Assembly: GCF_022811845.1 (NCBI RefSeq)
Contig: NZ_CP064266.1
Span: 4,526,001-4,590,000 of the forward strand
DNA from: Bacillus pseudomycoides
Lineage (GTDB): Bacteria > Bacillota > Bacilli > Bacillales > Bacillaceae_G
Direction: 5' to 3'
Length of the DNA stretch: 64,000 bases
Positions 61,638-64,000 of the stretch are shown here, in pieces. Every line of letters starts with the position of its first letter. Within the stretch, counting starts at the first letter, position 1. The notes beneath the pieces are model-generated. The model did no database searches. It was not told the origin of the DNA and saw only the letters and a program-made list of their open reading frames with translations. A program made the position numbers and the translations under genes.

Positions 61638-62552
61638 TTAGAAGCCTTCGCTCTTTCTAACTTGTAATGAGGTTTCTATAATCATATCTAACAGCTTACT
61701 ATATGAGATTCCTGCCGCATGAGCACTTTTAGGCAACAAGCTATTTTTTGTCATCCCCGGCAATGTATTCACTTCCATCACATACGGGATTCCATCTTTT
61801 ATCATCATATCCACTCTAGCATAAACACTGCATTTTAATGCTCTATAGCAAGTCATTGCAGCTTCAGCGACACGTTCATATGTTGTAGCCGGAAGTTCTA
61901 CAACCTCTTCAATCGTAGCGATATCATCGTATTTTGCATGATAATCAAAAAATTCAGCCGTATGTTGAATCGAAATGATTGGTAAAAGCTTTCCGTCCAA
62001 AATAGAACATGTAATTTCTTCGCCCTTTATATATTTTTCAATTACTATTTCAGCATCCCATTTGAATACATCCTCAAGAGAAGAAAGTAATGAGTCCTTA
62101 TCGTATACGATCTTTACCCCTACGCTGGAACCACCTGAATTTGGTTTTATCACTAATGGATACCCCATTTTATCTATTTCATCAAGCTGAAGCTCTTCCC
62201 TATTTGAAAGATGAATCCAATCTGGCGTTTGAACGCCCTCATAACGAATCATTTTTTTCGACATATTTTTATCCATACAAATACCGCTTGATAGCATGAC
62301 ACTTCCGGTATATGGAACACCGAGAGTTTCTAGTGTACCTTGAATCGTACCGTCCTCCCCATATTCTCCATGAAGTGCTAACAATGCAATATCAAGATTT
62401 CTTACCTTTTCAACAAGCTCTTTTTTATCATTTAGTGTAATAGGCACTACTTCATACTTACTCTTATCCAAATGTGCAATCATTTCTTCCCCTGTCATCA
62501 AGGACACTTGTTTTTCGGAGGACACGCCTCCCATAATAACGCCAACTCTCAT
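61638..62552 (-). CDS. ddl: D-alanine--D-alanine ligase, DdlB type
   Basis: 304 residues, the short DdlB form. VIMGGVSSEKQVSLMTG opens the protein, LALHGEYGEDGTIQGTLE and VIKPNSGGSSVGV bind ATP and substrate, and ARVDMMIKDGIPYVMEVNTL carries metal ligands. It joins two D-alanines for peptidoglycan. The start overlaps the MocR gene stop (ATGA) with GAGGAG before it, so translation is coupled to a PLP-dependent regulator, which is unusual for a cell-wall gene. Confidence 0.93.
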   Translation of the reverse strand: MRVGVIMGGVSSEKQVSLMTGEEMIAHLDKSKYEVVPITLNDKKELVEKVRNLDIALLALHGEYGEDGTIQGTLETLGVPYTGSVMLSSGICMDKNMSKKMIRYEGVQTPDWIHLSNREELQLDEIDKMGYPLVIKPNSGGSSVGVKIVYDKDSLLSSLEDVFKWDAEIVIEKYIKGEEITCSILDGKLLPIISIQHTAEFFDYHAKYDDIATIEEVVELPATTYERVAEAAMTCYRALKCSVYARVDMMIKDGIPYVMEVNTLPGMTKNSLLPKSAHAAGISYSKLLDMIIETSLQVRKSEGF

Positions 62553-64000
62553 TTTTCCAGCTCCTCATTTTCATTTTTCAAAGTATCACCAATTATCTTA
62601 ATCCCATTGAAAATATCCTCTTCTTTTAATCGAGAGAATCCTAATCGAAACGTATTACTTCCCCCTCCATCTGTGTAAAAGACATCTCCAGGAGAAAAAA
62701 CAACTCCCTTTTGATAGCATTTTTTCAAAAGTATACGAGCATCTATTTCTTTTTCTAACTCTATAAAAAGATGAAGTCCTCCATCTCCAGTCATTCTTTT
62801 AAATGGAATGTATTGATTACAAGAATGAAGGGCTAGTTCATATTTTTTCTTATAAATTGACTTGGCCTTTTTTAAGTATTTTTCGAAATAGCCATCATGT
62901 AAATATTGATAAAGCACCGCCTGATCCAACGTGGACGTATGAATATTACGTGCTCTTTTCATACTTTCCAAGTAGTGGATTAATTTCTTATCCGCTAATA
63001 TCCATCCAACACGTAAACCCGGAAAAAGAACTTTTGAAAAACTGCTAATATAGATAACATTGTTCCCGGGTCCAGAAAAAGTCAATAACGGCGCTAAATG
63101 TGAACCTGAATAACGTAATTCCTCATTAAATCCATCCTCTACAATTGGAATTTGATATTTTGAAAAAAGGTTCATGATTTTAGACCTTTTTTCAGAGGAG
63201 GTAACAATCCCAGTAGGGTTATGGTAGGACGGAATTAAATATGCAAAATCAAAATCTGTTTCGGACAAACTTTTCTCAACTTGACAAATATCGATACCAT
63301 CATCCTTCATCTCTATCCCGTGGATTTCATATCCATGTAATCGAAAAAGCTTTAATGCAGTATGATGGGTAGGGTTTTCGCAAATAATACGTCCGGATTT
63401 TTTAGCCAAAGAAGACAATAAAATATCCAGACCTTCAGTGAAACCATTCGTTATGAGGATATCTTTGTTGGAAATGTCTACTCCTTTCATTTCCATATAG
63501 TGAAGAAGGTAATGAATTAGGGGTCTATAACCTTTGGCATATCCGTAGTTCAAAATGATATCTCCTTCATTGGACAACCTCGTTAAAAAAGCCCTTTTAA
63601 AATTTTCGACATCAAAAAGTTTTTCATCTGGGGCAATGCTATTGAATGAAATCATACCTTTTTCCCAGCGAACACCGTGCTTCATTAAATCCAGTTCATC
63701 CGCTTGCAAGGTAACTTCATTGAGCTTTTCTTTCCAGTTGAGTTCGATAGATGGTGTTTTGGATGCATCGACTTTCCCTACAAAATTTCCTTTTCCCTTT
63801 ATTGCATAGATTAGGCCTTCTTGCTCTAAATCTGCGTAAGTAGTAAGAACGGTCGTTCTGCTAACCGATAATAATTTGCTTAATTCTCGGGTAGATGGGA
63901 GCTTCTGATGCTCCAATAGTTGGCCTTTCATAATCATTTTTTTCAAATGATCCTTTAATTGGATATAAACCGGACGATTGTCTACAAACTTAAAATCATT
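62549..64000 (-). CDS. MocR/PdxR-type regulator (GntR helix-turn-helix fused to aminotransferase), partial
   Basis: The open frame continues to the window end, so the first few residues are missing; visible from NRPVYIQLKDHLKKMI. A GntR winged helix (LPSTRELSKLLSVSRTTVLT) is followed by a type I aminotransferase-like domain with SYHNPTGIVTSSEKRS and the PLP lysine in YISSFSKVLFPGLRVG. Such proteins sense PLP or an amino-compound and control nearby genes. It overlaps ddl by four bases and probably controls it and perhaps the aminotransferase gene beyond. Confidence 0.92.
   Translation of the reverse strand, partial: NDFKFVDNRPVYIQLKDHLKKMIMKGQLLEHQKLPSTRELSKLLSVSRTTVLTTYADLEQEGLIYAIKGKGNFVGKVDASKTPSIELNWKEKLNEVTLQADELDLMKHGVRWEKGMISFNSIAPDEKLFDVENFKRAFLTRLSNEGDIILNYGYAKGYRPLIHYLLHYMEMKGVDISNKDILITNGFTEGLDILLSSLAKKSGRIICENPTHHTALKLFRLHGYEIHGIEMKDDGIDICQVEKSLSETDFDFAYLIPSYHNPTGIVTSSEKRSKIMNLFSKYQIPIVEDGFNEELRYSGSHLAPLLTFSGPGNNVIYISSFSKVLFPGLRVGWILADKKLIHYLESMKRARNIHTSTLDQAVLYQYLHDGYFEKYLKKAKSIYKKKYELALHSCNQYIPFKRMTGDGGLHLFIELEKEIDARILLKKCYQKGVVFSPGDVFYTDGGGSNTFRLGFSRLKEEDIFNGIKIIGDTLKNENEELEK

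Noticed and set aside
1..64000. CRISPR arrays, tRNA or rRNA genes, prophage or complete insertion sequences
   Set aside because: No regularly spaced direct repeats, no cloverleaf or rRNA-like stretches and no transposase, integrase or phage structural genes were seen on either strand.

Overview
The window looks like a chromosomal segment of a Bacillus cereus-group bacterium. It is AT-rich, with strong GGAGG-type ribosome sites and frequent TTG/GTG starts. It carries Firmicutes regulatory RNAs (a tryptophan T-box and a ydaO-type c-di-AMP riboswitch) and copies of a TTTAT-flanked repeat of about 157 bp that I recognise as bcr1-like, an element known from this group. The DdlB-type ligase, the malate:quinone oxidoreductase and the large number of GNAT, NUDIX, MFS and small-regulator genes fit the same group. 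I saw no rRNA, tRNA, CRISPR, prophage or complete insertion sequence.

Layout. 0-9 kb: end of a histidyl-tRNA synthetase gene, an ECF sigma/anti-sigma pair with a Lipoprotein_15 gene, a quinone-oxidoreductase-like MDR enzyme, a decayed Rieske oxygenase, a lipoprotein, an SDR enzyme and a two-gene ABC exporter. 9-17 kb: HAD hydrolase, tyrosine phosphatase, DUF2785 and NUDIX genes, T-box-controlled trpS, an AI-2E-type permease and a GlsB/YeaQ protein. 17-22.5 kb: a c-di-AMP riboswitch in front of a 47-codon gene, TrmO, a methyltransferase, a divergent CGNR/MFS pair and an XRE/membrane-protein operon. 22.5-29.5 kb: mqo, a UPF0316 protein, a CBS-domain (CorC-like) membrane protein, a MerR regulator, an EamA transporter with a leader-peptide attenuator, and a pentapeptide-repeat protein. 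29.5-39.5 kb: many single metabolic or acetyltransferase genes mixed with broken ones (NIF3-like, a lipoprotein, a possible nucleotidyltransferase remnant), plus a divergent HxlR/oxidoreductase pair. 39.5-42.8 kb: HAD hydrolase and a MerR-controlled acyltransferase/MazG operon. 42.8-48.5 kb: lutABC with an MFS gene and a divergent LysR regulator. 48.5-64 kb: MaoC-like, VOC, FabH, flavin monooxygenase, phosphoesterase, a Crp/Fnr regulator with two DUF606 transporters, MFS, GNAT, ArsR and NUDIX genes, then a MocR-ddl pair followed by a class III aminotransferase.

Most genes are on the minus strand in units of one to four. Many units end in clear hairpin terminators, often shared by converging genes. 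The recurring theme is small local regulators placed next to the transporter or enzyme they probably control: CGNR/MFS, HxlR/oxidoreductase, MerR/acyltransferase, Crp-Fnr/DUF606 and LysR/lut. At several of these a perfect or near-perfect palindrome lies at a promoter.

The most interesting items are the c-di-AMP riboswitch that appears to serve only a 47-residue unknown protein, the leader-peptide/terminator/SD-sequestering arrangement before the EamA gene, the 19-bp-spacer MerR promoter driving a C45 acyltransferase with MazG, the 20-bp palindrome about 42 bases upstream of the predicted start of the DUF606 pair, and a short candidate RNA near 52.3 kb.
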